Assembly: GCF_001429045.1 (NCBI RefSeq)
Contig: NZ_LMHY01000001.1
Span: 126,888 to 190,887 of the forward strand
Reading direction: 5' to 3'
DNA: 64,000 bases
Source: Pseudomonas sp. Root71
GTDB lineage: Bacteria; Pseudomonadota; Gammaproteobacteria; Pseudomonadales; Pseudomonadaceae
This document shows, piece by piece, positions 1 through 9,378 of this stretch. The number at the start of each line of letters is the position of its first letter. Within the stretch, counting starts at the first letter, position 1. The translations under genes and the position numbers were made by a program. Below the pieces are notes generated by a model. It worked only from the letters and a program-made list of their open reading frames with translations, was not told the DNA's origin and ran no database searches.

Positions 1-1
1 T

Positions 2-135
<134 letters not shown>

Positions 136-152
136 AGGGGGTTTTTCTGTTT

Positions 153-1178
153 CTAGGCGGTCGTAATTCGACGCTTACGCCGCGTGTCCAGCAGATAGAC
201 CATCACACAGGCATACAAGGTCACCAGGATGAACAGGCCCATACGAATGGCGAAGGCTGTGTAGACATCTTTGCCCGCGGCACTGTCCTGCACCGATTGG
301 CCGAGCAGAATGATCAGGGTCGCCAGGCTGTTGAGCCAGAAGCTCGGTGGTTGTCGGGTCAGGGACAGGCCATAGAGCTTTCTGGCCGCCAGCAATCCGA
401 ACAGCAGCATCCACAGAAAGAACATCCACAGGTTGACGAACAGGCTCAGCGCGCACCAGAAAAGGATCGCCATCAGGCCACCGAGCAGGGTCGAGCCGAG
501 CAATTCCTGGCCGGCGGTGCGAGCGCTGGTCGCGCAGCTTTGTTGGCCGAGGCTGACGGCTTTCATGATGATCGGGAGGTAGCTGGCCGGGTCGATCATG
601 GCCAGCAGGAAAGTCGGCAGCACCACCAGCGTGGCCCGTAGCGCCAGCCAACCGCTTTCGGTTGGCGTAAGGCTCGGGCCGGGTTTGGCCGCGGGGGCAC
701 TGGCGGGGTCGGGAAACAGCCAATGGCTGATGGTCAGCGTGGTGACGGCCAGGAACAGGCCCTTGACCAAGGCCACGATCACTTCAAGCGCCAAGGCGAA
801 TTCAGCGGTTCCGGCCGAACTGATCAAGGTCAGGCCCACCACCAGGAAGGTTGCCACCAGCGGGTTGCCGCCGCGCAGGCCATAACCGAAGGCCATGAAC
901 AGGCACAGTCCGACCAGCAGCACGCCACTGAACGGGTAGTAACGCAGCAGGGGAATGAGCAGCAGGCCGGTCCCGGTGGTCAGCATAAGGATCAGGATCA
1001 GGCCCAGGCTGGCCTTGAATGGCAACGGTCGGTTCATCGCTGCCAGCATCATCAGCGCCAGCATCGGCGAGAGGAACGGGATGGGCAGGGCCAGACCAAA
1101 GCTCGTCGCCAGGCACAGCGCCGTACCGAAGCTCAGGCGCAGGGCGCGCTGAACCCGGGCCGGACGCTCAATACGCAT
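153..1178 (-). CDS. DUF2955 / FUSC-like inner-membrane protein of an efflux operon
   Basis: A 341-residue polytopic membrane protein with about ten hydrophobic segments in two similar halves (roughly residues 12-150 and 175-330) and a hydrophilic Ala/Pro-rich linker near 160-172. This is the layout of DUF2955 proteins, related to the FUSC/aromatic-acid exporter family and usually found beside an HlyD adaptor. Its ATG lies 11 bp inside the end of the upstream HlyD gene, so the two are translationally coupled. It is the last gene of the leftward pump operon. The substrate is unknown; aromatic acids or drugs are the usual guess for the family. Confidence 0.75.
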   Translation of the reverse strand: MRIERPARVQRALRLSFGTALCLATSFGLALPIPFLSPMLALMMLAAMNRPLPFKASLGLILILMLTTGTGLLLIPLLRYYPFSGVLLVGLCLFMAFGYGLRGGNPLVATFLVVGLTLISSAGTAEFALALEVIVALVKGLFLAVTTLTISHWLFPDPASAPAAKPGPSLTPTESGWLALRATLVVLPTFLLAMIDPASYLPIIMKAVSLGQQSCATSARTAGQELLGSTLLGGLMAILFWCALSLFVNLWMFFLWMLLFGLLAARKLYGLSLTRQPPSFWLNSLATLIILLGQSVQDSAAGKDVYTAFAIRMGLFILVTLYACVMVYLLDTRRKRRITTA

Positions 1179-2286
1179 AGGACATCCAGCTCATCACGCG
1201 CAGGAACAGGCGACCCAGGATATTCAGCGGGTTACTTTCACTCGGGAATGCCATGACTTCGGCCTGTCCGCCGGACCGGATACCTTGCGGGCCGGTCAAC
1301 TCACCGGGCTCGAACTCGATGATGACCGGAAAGCGCTGGGCAGGGCGTAGCCAATCGCGACTGTTCTCTACTGTCGGCAGGCTGCCCGGCTGGGTGGTCT
1401 GGCCGATATCGACGCCATAGCCGACGCTGCGCACATGGCCTTTGAAAATTCTGCCCGGGTGGGCGTCGAGGATGATGGACACCGGCGTCCCGGGCTGCAC
1501 GCTTCCCAGATTGTTTTCGGTCATGTCGGCGCTGATCCACACATCGTGGATAGCGATCAGGGTCATCACCGGAGCACCGGCGGCGGCGAACTGGCCGACA
1601 TCGGTGCGCAAATCGGTGATCAGGCCGGCCGAGCGTGCGTGGATCTTCGTGTTGCTCAAGTCCAGCTCGGCTTTTTCAAGGTTGCTGGCGGCGCTGAGCA
1701 GTTGGGCGTTTTCGTCTTCGTTACCGCCCTGTTGTTCCCGTGCACGTTGCACTTCGGCCTTGGCCGCGGCGACCTGGCTGATGGATTCTGACAGGGTGGC
1801 GCGGGATATCTCCAGGCGGCGCAGCGAGATGGTGCCCGGGTCTTCGCTGTACAGGCGTTCAAGCCGCTGGATGTCCTGGCGTGCCTTGAGCTCGTTGGCC
1901 TGGGATGCACGCAGGGACGCTTGCTTGGAGTCGACGCCGGCGGTGTTGGCGCCTACCTGGCGACGGGTCGATTCAAGGTCGGCGCGGGCGCGATCGACGG
2001 CGATCTGGTACTGCTCCGGATTGACTTCAAACAGCAATTCGCCGGCCTTGACGTCCTGGTTGTTGCGTACATGCACCTTGGTCACCCGACCGGATACCTC
2101 GGCGGCCACCGGTACAATGAAGGCCTGCACCCGTGCCTGTTGCGTGTAGGGGGTGTAGCGGTCGGCCATCAGGTACCAGACCAGGCTCAGGATGACCAGC
2201 AGCACCACCCAGTTGATCGCTTTTTTCGCAGGGTCGGCGGCGGGTGCCGGGGCTTTCTCGGCGGCCGGTTGTTGGCTGTCAGTCAT
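1168..2286 (-). CDS. HlyD/EmrA-type periplasmic adaptor protein
   Basis: 372 residues. After a Gln/Pro/Ala-rich cytosolic start there is one membrane anchor (about residues 28-46, WVVLLVILSLVWYLM). Next come a biotinyl-lipoyl-like half motif (VTKVHVRNNQDVKAGELLFEV), a long alpha-hairpin (about 85-200) and a beta-barrel region. It would link the inner-membrane DUF2955 protein to the outer-membrane factor encoded just upstream. The ATG at 2286 is preferred over the GTG two codons earlier. It overlaps the end of the outer-membrane factor gene by 8 bp, so translation is probably coupled. Confidence 0.88.
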   Translation of the reverse strand: MTDSQQPAAEKAPAPAADPAKKAINWVVLLVILSLVWYLMADRYTPYTQQARVQAFIVPVAAEVSGRVTKVHVRNNQDVKAGELLFEVNPEQYQIAVDRARADLESTRRQVGANTAGVDSKQASLRASQANELKARQDIQRLERLYSEDPGTISLRRLEISRATLSESISQVAAAKAEVQRAREQQGGNEDENAQLLSAASNLEKAELDLSNTKIHARSAGLITDLRTDVGQFAAAGAPVMTLIAIHDVWISADMTENNLGSVQPGTPVSIILDAHPGRIFKGHVRSVGYGVDIGQTTQPGSLPTVENSRDWLRPAQRFPVIIEFEPGELTGPQGIRSGGQAEVMAFPSESNPLNILGRLFLRVMSWMSYAY

Positions 2287-3790
2287 GGGCACTTTCCTTC
2301 GGTTCGTCGAGCAGATCGCCCCAATCGGTCCGTTCTTGCATTTGTTTGCGGGTGGCCGGGTCGACTATCGGCTGGTCGCTGTACCAGCCTCCGCCCAAGG
2401 CCTTGTACAGGGCGATCAGGCTGTTGACCGCGGTGCCACGGTTGACCAGATAGGTATCCTGTTGGGCAAACAGGGCTCGCTGGGCATCCAGCACGCGCTG
2501 GAAATCCGAATAGCCTTCGCGGTATTGGGCGTTGGCCAGGGTCACCGAACGTTGGGCGGCCACCGATGCGTCACTGAGAATTTGGTCGCGCTCCAGTGCC
2601 TTGATCAAGCCGGTCGCGGCATCGTCGGCCTCACGTGCCGCCTGGCGCACGCTGTCCTGGTAGATAACGATCAATTGCTGCAAGCGCGCGTCCTGCACGC
2701 GAACGTTGTTGGTGATCCGGCCGTGGTCGAAGATGTCCCAGCGCAGGCTGGGGCCGGCCACCATGTCGAGGGTGTTGGACGCACCATTGAGCGAGCTGGC
2801 GGACCAGACGATGCTGCCCAGCAGGCTGATGGAGGGGTACAGGTCGGTCTCGGCCACACCGATCAATGCCGACTGCGCTGCTACTTGCAGCTCGGCAGCG
2901 CGTACATCGGGGCGTCGCACCAGGAGGTTGGCCGGCACATCTTGCAAGACCGCGGTATCGAGCAGCGGCACTAAGCCGGTGTTGCGATTGAGGTCAGGGA
3001 TCGAGCCGGGCGGCTGGCCGATCAGGGTGGACAACGCATTGCGCAGGCTCGCCACCTGGCTCTCGAAGTCCGGGATGGTGCTCAGGGTGCCCAGGTACTG
3101 GGTCTTGGCTTGTTGCAGATCGAGTTCGGCTTCGGCCCCGCTGTTGAACAGGCGCTCGGTGATCTCGTAGCTGCGTTTTTGCAGTTTGGCGTTGCTGCGG
3201 GCGATGGCCAGGCGCGCCTCGGCGGTGCGCAAGGCGTAGTAGTTTTGTGCCAGCTGCGCGTGCAACAGCACCAGGGCATTTTCGTAGTTGGCCTGGGCGG
3301 CAAACCAGGACGCATCGGCCGACTCGATGGCACGGCTGAAACGCCCCCAGAAATCCAGCTCCCAGCCGATATCGAAGCCGACGCTGTGTTGCCAGAAATT
3401 CGTGTCCTGGGGGTTGGCGCCGCCCGACTGTCGACGGTTCAGGTACAGGCTGTCGGCGCTGGCCTGCTGCAATTGCGGGTAGCGTCCACTCAGGGCGATA
3501 CCCAATTGCGCCCGGGACTCCATGACCCGCAGGCCAGCGACGTGCAGGTCGGGGTTGTGGGCATCGGCTTCGGCCATCAAATGGTCCAGCACCGGGTCGT
3601 TGAACACGCGCCACCATTGACGGCTGTCAGGTTGCGCGTGTTGTTGGCCGGCGATCTCCAGGGCCGGGCTGTTCCAGTGGTCGACCCAGGGCTGGGCCGG
3701 CGACTGGAAATCCGGGCCCAGTTGTACGCAGCCCCCCAGGACGACGGTGCCACAGAGCAGAAGCCGGCTGATGCGAGCAGGGCGTGGCAT
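2279..3790 (-). CDS. NodT/OprM-type outer-membrane efflux lipoprotein
   Basis: 503 residues. The start at 3790 gives a lipoprotein signal with lipobox LGGC (cleavage before Cys ~18), followed by PDFQSPAQPWVDHW, typical of the NodT subfamily. Two TolC-like repeats follow, with conserved FDIGWELDFWGRFSRAIES in the first and SLRWDIFDHGRITNNV in the second. It forms the outer-membrane duct of the tripartite pump with the downstream HlyD and DUF2955 proteins. The frame stays open upstream into the AI-2E gene (to 4327), but only this start gives the signal peptide. Confidence 0.9.
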   Translation of the reverse strand: MPRPARISRLLLCGTVVLGGCVQLGPDFQSPAQPWVDHWNSPALEIAGQQHAQPDSRQWWRVFNDPVLDHLMAEADAHNPDLHVAGLRVMESRAQLGIALSGRYPQLQQASADSLYLNRRQSGGANPQDTNFWQHSVGFDIGWELDFWGRFSRAIESADASWFAAQANYENALVLLHAQLAQNYYALRTAEARLAIARSNAKLQKRSYEITERLFNSGAEAELDLQQAKTQYLGTLSTIPDFESQVASLRNALSTLIGQPPGSIPDLNRNTGLVPLLDTAVLQDVPANLLVRRPDVRAAELQVAAQSALIGVAETDLYPSISLLGSIVWSASSLNGASNTLDMVAGPSLRWDIFDHGRITNNVRVQDARLQQLIVIYQDSVRQAAREADDAATGLIKALERDQILSDASVAAQRSVTLANAQYREGYSDFQRVLDAQRALFAQQDTYLVNRGTAVNSLIALYKALGGGWYSDQPIVDPATRKQMQERTDWGDLLDEPKESAHD

Positions 3791-3804
3791 CAAGCGCAAA
3801 CTCC

Positions 3805-4962
3805 TCAGACAGGACGCTGATCGTTCGTTGCCTCTATCGTCGGTGTCTCGTTCAACGCCTCGATCTCGGGTGTCTCGTTCAGGACCTCGACAGTCGGTTG
3901 GTCCTGGACCCATTGCCAGAACAGTTGGTAGCCCACCGCCAGCGCAACCGGCCCGATGAACAAACCGATGAAGCCGCCGCTCACCATGCCGCCCAAGGCG
4001 CCAATCAGAATCACCGGCATCGGGACATCGACGCCACGACCCAGCATCAATGGCTTGAGGACGTTGTCGGCCATCCCGGCGATCAGGCTGTAGATGCCAA
4101 ACACGACGGTGGCCAGGCTGGTCCCTTCGGTGGCGAAGACATAAGCGATCACCGGGATGGTCACCAGCAGCACCGGCAATTGCATGATTCCCATCAACAG
4201 CGCCACCATGGCCAGCAGCCCGGCACCGGGGACACCCATGAGCACGAAGCCCACGCCAACCAGCAACATCTGGATAAACGCGATGCCCACTACGCCCTGG
4301 GCGACCGCGCGGATGGTCGCAGTGCACAGCACAGTAATGCGAGGGCCACGTTCTGGTCCGGAAAGGCGCGAGGTGATGGCAAGGGCGCTTCTTTCGCCAT
4401 TTTCGCCGTAGGCCATGAACACGCCGGCAATGATCAGGGCACCGATGAACAATAGAAAGCCCACGCCAACGTCGGCCATTTTGCCCAACAAGGTCAGGCC
4501 GACGGACTTGATATAGGGCAGTACCTTCATCACCACGCTACTCATGTCAGTGGCGGCCTGCATCCAGTAGCCATAGAGCGGCTCGCCAATGAGTGGCAAG
4601 GAGGCGATTTTTTCGCTGGGAAGCGGAATCTGCAACGTATCGGACTTGAGGATCGCCAGGGTGGCCTGGACCGACTCACTGATCGAGGTGCCCAGCAAGT
4701 AGATCGGCACCATCAGCAAAGCCAGGGCTACCACCACGATCAGGGTGGCGGCACGACCGTCCTTGTTGACCAGCTTGCGCTTGATGAGCCCATGCAGTGG
4801 ATACAGGGTGATGGCCAGAATCATTGCCCAGAGCATCAGGTTGAGAAAGGGGTGGAAGATCTGGAAGCAAAACAGTACCAGCACCGTAATCAGCCCGGCG
4901 CGAATCAGTACGTCGAGCAAACCACCGGACAGTGCTCTAGCGGAAATGTTAGTGCGCAACAT
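3805..4962 (-). CDS. AI-2E family (PerM/YdiK-like) membrane transporter
   Basis: 385 residues with about eight membrane segments arranged as in the AI-2E/PerM family: two N-terminal helices, a ~100-residue extracytoplasmic loop (ISESVQATLAILKSD...), then a C-terminal bundle containing GVPGAGLLAMVALLMGIMQ. The start at 4962 is chosen because AAGGAG lies 7 nt upstream; the frame is open to 5082 without a comparable site. It is the first gene of the leftward efflux operon, 14 bp before the outer-membrane factor. The family includes AI-2 exporters and Na+/H+ antiporters; the substrate cannot be told from sequence. Confidence 0.82.
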   Translation of the reverse strand: MLRTNISARALSGGLLDVLIRAGLITVLVLFCFQIFHPFLNLMLWAMILAITLYPLHGLIKRKLVNKDGRAATLIVVVALALLMVPIYLLGTSISESVQATLAILKSDTLQIPLPSEKIASLPLIGEPLYGYWMQAATDMSSVVMKVLPYIKSVGLTLLGKMADVGVGFLLFIGALIIAGVFMAYGENGERSALAITSRLSGPERGPRITVLCTATIRAVAQGVVGIAFIQMLLVGVGFVLMGVPGAGLLAMVALLMGIMQLPVLLVTIPVIAYVFATEGTSLATVVFGIYSLIAGMADNVLKPLMLGRGVDVPMPVILIGALGGMVSGGFIGLFIGPVALAVGYQLFWQWVQDQPTVEVLNETPEIEALNETPTIEATNDQRPV

Positions 4963-5525
4963 TGTCGAACTCCTTGCGGTGTCACACAGGTTAGCCAGGC
5001 CGTTGAAGTTCAACTCTTCCCTACTAAGGGAATCCAAAAAAGCAGGATCGACGGACAGCCGTCCAAGCGTTAAAAAACCCATAACGCCTTACTTTAAGTA
5101 GAGAAAACATCAACGAGGTACCTACCAAAAACCCAATAGGTAACGGGGTGGTTTGTAGTATAGGAGCAGTCGTATATTCCGCCCGTTTATACAGGCTGGA
5201 ATTCTGCTGTAGTTGATGGAGTCCGCTGCGAGCCCCTGCCTGAAGCGGTCTGGAAGCTGAACCAATGGCTCTTTTTCTCTACCGGGCATTAACCGTTGCA
5301 GCGGGCTGCTCAGGATAATTGCCAACAGTCGCACCCCTCGCAAGAAAATAATCCTCATTAATTATCAATAATCAAGGTTTGTGACACGCTTGGTTTTTAC
5401 GGTGCCGGCGCTAGAGTGCAGTAGCCCATTGCTCTACCTGATGGTCGCGGGCCCAACTATGTAGTTGAACGATTAAAATTCCGGTCTTCGGTTGCGATTT
5501 ATCTATCTGAAATGAGGACAGTCCC
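4963..5525. other. Divergent intergenic region, no gene recognised
   Basis: 563 bp between the leftward efflux operon and the rightward LysR gene. It is more AT-rich than the flanks, and promoters for both directions must lie here. Small open frames (for example 5122-5358 on the minus strand) lack a ribosome-binding site and any recognisable domain. No tRNA-like or clear hairpin structure was seen. Confidence 0.5.
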
Positions 5526-6428
5526 ATGGACCGCTTCCAGGAAATGCAGGTCTTCGCTGCTGTCGCCAAGGAGCAGGGTTTTTCGGCGGCGGCGCGGGGT
5601 TTGGGCCTGTCGGCGGCCAGTGTCACCCGAGCGGTAGCGGCGCTGGAGAAGCGGATTGGCACACAACTGCTCACGCGTACCACGCGCAGTGTGTATTTGA
5701 GCGAGGCCGGCCAGCGATACCTGGAGGACTGTCGGAGAATTCTCGCCGAGGTACAGGAAGCCGAGGACTCGGCAGCAGGCAGCCATATCCATCCCCGTGG
5801 GCAACTGACCATCACCGCACCGGTCTTGTTTGGCGAGCTGTTTGTCACGCCGTTGATGGTGAATTATCTGACGCAATTCCCCGAGGTCTGCATCAACGCG
5901 CTGCTGGTGGACCGGGTGGTGAGCGTGGTCGAGGAGGGCGTCGACGTGGCCATTCGTATCGGCGAGCTACCCGACAGCAACCAGCATGCGATTCGGGTCG
6001 GCGAGGTGCGTCGGGTGATCTGCGCCTCACCACAATTTCTGGCCAGCCATGGTCGGCCCAGGCATCCCCGGGAGCTGGCCCAGGCGCCGATTATCGCGAC
6101 CTCGGCAATTGGCCAACTCAGGAGTTGGCCATTCATTGAAGACGGCGAAACCTTGAGTGTCCGGGCTGAACCACGGCTGGTGGTGACGGCGAATCAGGCG
6201 GCCATCACGGCAGCCTGCCTGGGGTTGGGATTCACCCGGGTACTGTCTTATCAAGTGGCGAGCAAGGTGGCTGCCGGCGAGCTGGAAATCATCCTGGCCG
6301 AATTCGAACTGCCACCATTGCCCATCCATGTGGTCTATCAGGGCGGGCGTAAAGCGCCGGCCCGGGTGCGCAGTTTTGTCGATTTCGCGGTGAAGACCCT
6401 GCGCGAGCATCCGGCGCTCAAGCGTTGA
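5526..6428 (+). CDS. LysR-family transcriptional regulator
   Basis: 300 residues. An N-terminal winged HTH (residues 1-60: FAAVAKEQGFSAAARGLGLS, then AVAALEKRIGTQLLTRTTRS) is followed by a periplasmic-binding-like effector domain (about 90-295). The profile matches the CrgA-type LysR group, with PFIEDGETLSV in the effector domain. GAGGA lies just upstream of the ATG. It sits 120 bp ahead of a glutathione transferase and a flavoprotein fusion on the same strand. A perfect inverted repeat begins immediately after its stop codon, so control of the downstream pair is likely. The effector is unknown. Confidence 0.9.
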   Translation: MDRFQEMQVFAAVAKEQGFSAAARGLGLSAASVTRAVAALEKRIGTQLLTRTTRSVYLSEAGQRYLEDCRRILAEVQEAEDSAAGSHIHPRGQLTITAPVLFGELFVTPLMVNYLTQFPEVCINALLVDRVVSVVEEGVDVAIRIGELPDSNQHAIRVGEVRRVICASPQFLASHGRPRHPRELAQAPIIATSAIGQLRSWPFIEDGETLSVRAEPRLVVTANQAAITAACLGLGFTRVLSYQVASKVAAGELEIILAEFELPPLPIHVVYQGGRKAPARVRSFVDFAVKTLREHPALKR

Positions 6429-6451
6429 ATTATTTCACCCGCTGAAATAAT
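6429..6451. promoter_or_regulatory. Inverted repeat ATTATTTCA-N5-TGAAATAAT upstream of gst
   Basis: A perfect 9-bp inverted repeat with a 5-bp spacer, placed between the LysR gene and the glutathione transferase gene, about 100 bp before the gst start. It contains the T-N11-A layout of LysR operators and has no following T-run, so an operator is more likely than a terminator. The assignment to the adjacent LysR protein is inferred from position. Confidence 0.45.
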
Positions 6452-6548
6452 GGATTGCGTTGGCTGGTGATTCTGTTGGTTTAGATGTGAGTAGAAGATA
6501 TGACCCATCTCACTCCTGAACAGCAGCACTCACCCCGAGGTGTCGACC

Positions 6549-7175
6549 ATGCAAGCGATCAAACTCTACAACTTCCCACGTTCCGGCCACGCTCATCGTG
6601 TCGAGTTGATGCTGTCCCTGCTGAAATTGCCGACGGAATTGATCTTCGTTGACCTCGCCAAGGGCGAACACAAGCAACCGGCGTTTCTGGCGCTCAATGC
6701 ATTCGGTCAGGTGCCGGTGATTGATGACCAAGGCGTGGTGTTGGCCGATTCCAACGCAATTCTGGTTTACCTGGCGCAAAAGTACGGCAACGGTCGCTGG
6801 CTGCCGGCTGATCCCGTAGGGGCCGCCAAGGTACAGCGCTGGTTGTCGGCGGCTGCCGGTCCGATTGCCTTCGGCCCTGCCCGGGCAAGATTGATCACTG
6901 TGTTTGGCGCGCCTTACAACGCAGCAGAAGTGATTGCCTACGCCCATACCGTGCTCAAAGTGATCGATCACGAGCTGGCCAGTACGCCGTACCTGGCCGG
7001 CACTGAACCGACGATTGCCGACGTCGCCGTCTACAGCTACGTCGCCCACGCGCCTGAGGGCAATGTGTCGCTGGACGAGTACGCCAACATTCGCGCCTGG
7101 CTGGCCCGCATCGAAGCCTTGCCGGGGTTTGTCGGCATGCCACGCACCGTCGCCGGCCTGCAAAAAACCGCCTGA
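6549..7175 (+). CDS. Glutathione S-transferase
   Basis: 208 residues. The N-terminal thioredoxin-like domain (1-80) carries [17 protein letters not shown], the cis-Pro segment GQVPVIDD and the glutathione gamma-glutamyl site [17 protein letters not shown] helical C-terminal domain follows (about 90-205), with the N-capping region [18 protein letters not shown]. The ATG at 6549 is preferred over the GTG at 6540 because GAGG is 8 nt upstream of it. It lies 63 bp ahead of the flavoprotein fusion on the same strand, likely one transcript. It probably detoxifies electrophiles; the substrate is not predictable. Confidence 0.92.
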   Translation: MQAIKLYNFPRSGHAHRVELMLSLLKLPTELIFVDLAKGEHKQPAFLALNAFGQVPVIDDQGVVLADSNAILVYLAQKYGNGRWLPADPVGAAKVQRWLSAAAGPIAFGPARARLITVFGAPYNAAEVIAYAHTVLKVIDHELASTPYLAGTEPTIADVAVYSYVAHAPEGNVSLDEYANIRAWLARIEALPGFVGMPRTVAGLQKTA

Positions 7176-7238
7176 TGCTGGTGGCCCGGTGTTGCCGGGC
7201 CGCCCCGTTCTGCGCCACAGGCGCAAGGGAGCAGCCGT

Positions 7239-9269
7239 ATGGACCGTTCACCCTGGCATGCCGGCGAGAAACAATTGCAGGCGCATGTGGGCGTTGCCGA
7301 ACGAATGGAGGCGTTCGGTCGTAAGGTAATTCGTAGCGAGATGCCGGACCAGCACCGAACCTTCTATCAGCAATTGCCGTTCATGCTGTACGCAGCGGTG
7401 GATGCTGAGGGTCATCCCTGGGCCAGCATCCTGGAAGGTCAGCCCGGTTTTGCGCACTCGCCGGAACCTGGCTTGCTGCAGTTTCGCAGCCTGCCGGCCT
7501 TTGATGATCCCGCGCAGTTGAGCGACGGCTCGGCCATCGGCCTGTTGGGCATCGAGTTGCACACTCGCCGCCGTAATCGCATCAATGGGCATGTCCGCGC
7601 CATGTCCAAGGACGGTTTCGCGGTGACGGTGGATCAGTCCTTCGGCAATTGCCCGCAGTACATTCAGCTGCGCCAGTTTCGCTCGGTGCCGCTGGCCGAT
7701 CCCTCGACGCGTGTTGCCCAGCACTTCAGCGAACTGGATGATGCGGCCAAAGCCATGATCGCCGAGGCGGACACCTTCTTCGTTGCCAGTTATGTGGACG
7801 TCGACGGTGAACGCTCGGTGGATGTTTCTCACCGCGGCGGTCAGGCCTGTTTCGTACAGGTGGAAGGCAATCGCCTGACCATCCCGGACTTCGCCGGCAA
7901 CCTGCATTTCAACACCTTGGGCAACCTGCTGCTCAATCCCCGGGCCGGGTTGTTGTTCATCGATTTCAATACCGGTGATTTGCTGCAGCTCAGCGGGCGC
8001 ACAGAAATCATCCTGGACGGCCCTCAGGTCGAGGCGTTCCAGGGCGCCGAGCGCCTGTGGACAATCGATGTCGAGCAGGTGGTACGTCGCCCCGCCGCCC
8101 TGGCGTTGCGCTGGCGTTTCGACGGTGTTTCACCCACCAGTTTGCTCACTGGCACCTGGGAGCAGGCCAAGGCGCGTTTGCAGGCCAAGGCCCTGGGCGA
8201 TCAATGGCGGCCGTTGCGGGTGGCGCGGATTGAAGCGCAAAGCCACAGCATTCGCTCGATTTACCTGGAGTCCGCCGATGGGGCCGGGTTGCCACTGTTC
8301 CAGGCCGGGCAGCATTTGCCCCTGCGCTTCAACATTGACGGCGATGTGCAAATCCGCACGTACAGTTTATCGAGCGCGCCGTCCGATGATTTTTTCCGCA
8401 TCAGCGTGAAGCGTGACGGGCGGGTGTCTACGCATTTGCATGAGCAGATTCGTGTTGGTGACCTGTTGGAAGCACGGGCGCCACAAGGGCATTTCACCGT
8501 GGCGCCCCATGAGCGTCGGCCTTTGGTGTTGCTGGCGGCCGGGGTCGGCATCACGCCGCTGTTGTCGATGCTGCGGGAGGTGGTTTACCAAGGATTGCGT
8601 ACCCGTCGTATACGGCCGACCTGGTTAATCCAGAGTTCGCGCACGCTGGCCGACCAGCCGTTTCGCCGGGAGCTGGATCGCTTGCTCGAGGATGCCGGAG
8701 ACGCGGTGCGGGTGGTGCGCTTGCTTAGCCAACCGGAAGCCGAAGCGATGCAAGGAGATGATTTCGACCTCGGTGGACGGATCGACGTCGCGCTGCTCAA
8801 GGATCTGCTGACAGTCGAGGACTACGATCAGCCGGATTTTGTCGTCTGTGGTCCCGGGAGTTTTACCCAGGCGCTGTACGACGGCTTGCGCGAGTTGGAC
8901 ATTCGCGATTCGCGGATTCACGCCGAAACCTTCGGCCCGTCCACCTTGCGGCGGCGACCGGACCCCGATGCGGTGGTCATCGAGCAACCGCCCGCCGCCA
9001 CCACATCCGTGCCCGTGATGTTCCAGCGTTCGGCCAAGGAGGCGCGTTGGCAGCCAGACGGCGGCAGCTTGCTGGAGCTGGCGGAAAGCCGTGGCCTGCG
9101 TCCGGAGTTCAGCTGTCGCGGCGGCTCCTGCGGCACCTGCAAGACACGCCTGATCAGCGGCCAGGTGCATTACCCACTGCCGCCAGCGGAGGTGCCGGAT
9201 GACGGACAGGTGCTGATTTGCTGTGCGATTCCGGCGCAGGGGGCGCAGCCGTTGGTACTCGATATCTGA
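7239..9269 (+). CDS. PNPOx-like / FAD-NAD(P) reductase / 2Fe-2S ferredoxin fusion protein
   Basis: 676 residues in three parts. Residues ~40-230 resemble the pyridoxamine-5'-phosphate-oxidase flavin fold (FYQQLPFMLYAAVDAEGHPW, NRINGHV). Residues ~325-560 are a ferredoxin-reductase module with the FAD motif RTYSLSS near 373 and the nucleotide-binding segment VLLAAGVGITPLLSML. Residues ~585-676 are a plant-type 2Fe-2S domain with C-x4-C-x2-C in FSCRGGSCGTCKTRL and the fourth Cys in LICCAIP. The chain would carry electrons from NAD(P)H through FAD and 2Fe-2S to the N-terminal flavin domain or a partner. AAGGGAG precedes the start. It is followed by a clear terminator. Confidence 0.88.
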   Translation: MDRSPWHAGEKQLQAHVGVAERMEAFGRKVIRSEMPDQHRTFYQQLPFMLYAAVDAEGHPWASILEGQPGFAHSPEPGLLQFRSLPAFDDPAQLSDGSAIGLLGIELHTRRRNRINGHVRAMSKDGFAVTVDQSFGNCPQYIQLRQFRSVPLADPSTRVAQHFSELDDAAKAMIAEADTFFVASYVDVDGERSVDVSHRGGQACFVQVEGNRLTIPDFAGNLHFNTLGNLLLNPRAGLLFIDFNTGDLLQLSGRTEIILDGPQVEAFQGAERLWTIDVEQVVRRPAALALRWRFDGVSPTSLLTGTWEQAKARLQAKALGDQWRPLRVARIEAQSHSIRSIYLESADGAGLPLFQAGQHLPLRFNIDGDVQIRTYSLSSAPSDDFFRISVKRDGRVSTHLHEQIRVGDLLEARAPQGHFTVAPHERRPLVLLAAGVGITPLLSMLREVVYQGLRTRRIRPTWLIQSSRTLADQPFRRELDRLLEDAGDAVRVVRLLSQPEAEAMQGDDFDLGGRIDVALLKDLLTVEDYDQPDFVVCGPGSFTQALYDGLRELDIRDSRIHAETFGPSTLRRRPDPDAVVIEQPPAATTSVPVMFQRSAKEARWQPDGGSLLELAESRGLRPEFSCRGGSCGTCKTRLISGQVHYPLPPAEVPDDGQVLICCAIPAQGAQPLVLDI

Positions 9270-9330
9270 AGATCATTGCAGGCGAACATTGCCCGCCGGT
9301 CGATGGCTGGGTAGGGTAGTGAGCAGAACT

Positions 9331-9355
9331 AAAAAGGGCCGCAGAGGCCCTTTCT
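9331..9355 (+). terminator. Rho-independent terminator after the flavoprotein fusion gene
   Basis: Stem AAAGGGCC / GGCCCTTT with a GCAGA loop, 60 bp past the stop codon. It separates the gst/flavoprotein unit from the DUF3142 gene. Confidence 0.75.
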
Positions 9356-9378
9356 GCATTTCAGGAACAGGCGTTTCA

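Noticed and set aside
3791..4327. N-terminal extension of the outer-membrane lipoprotein frame
   Set aside because: The extra residues overlap the AI-2E transporter gene and are Arg/His/Gly-rich noise; the lipoprotein signal begins at 3790.
5122..5358. 78-codon minus-strand frame in the LysR/AI-2E intergenic region
   Set aside because: No ribosome-binding site, no known domain, and no typical codon pattern.
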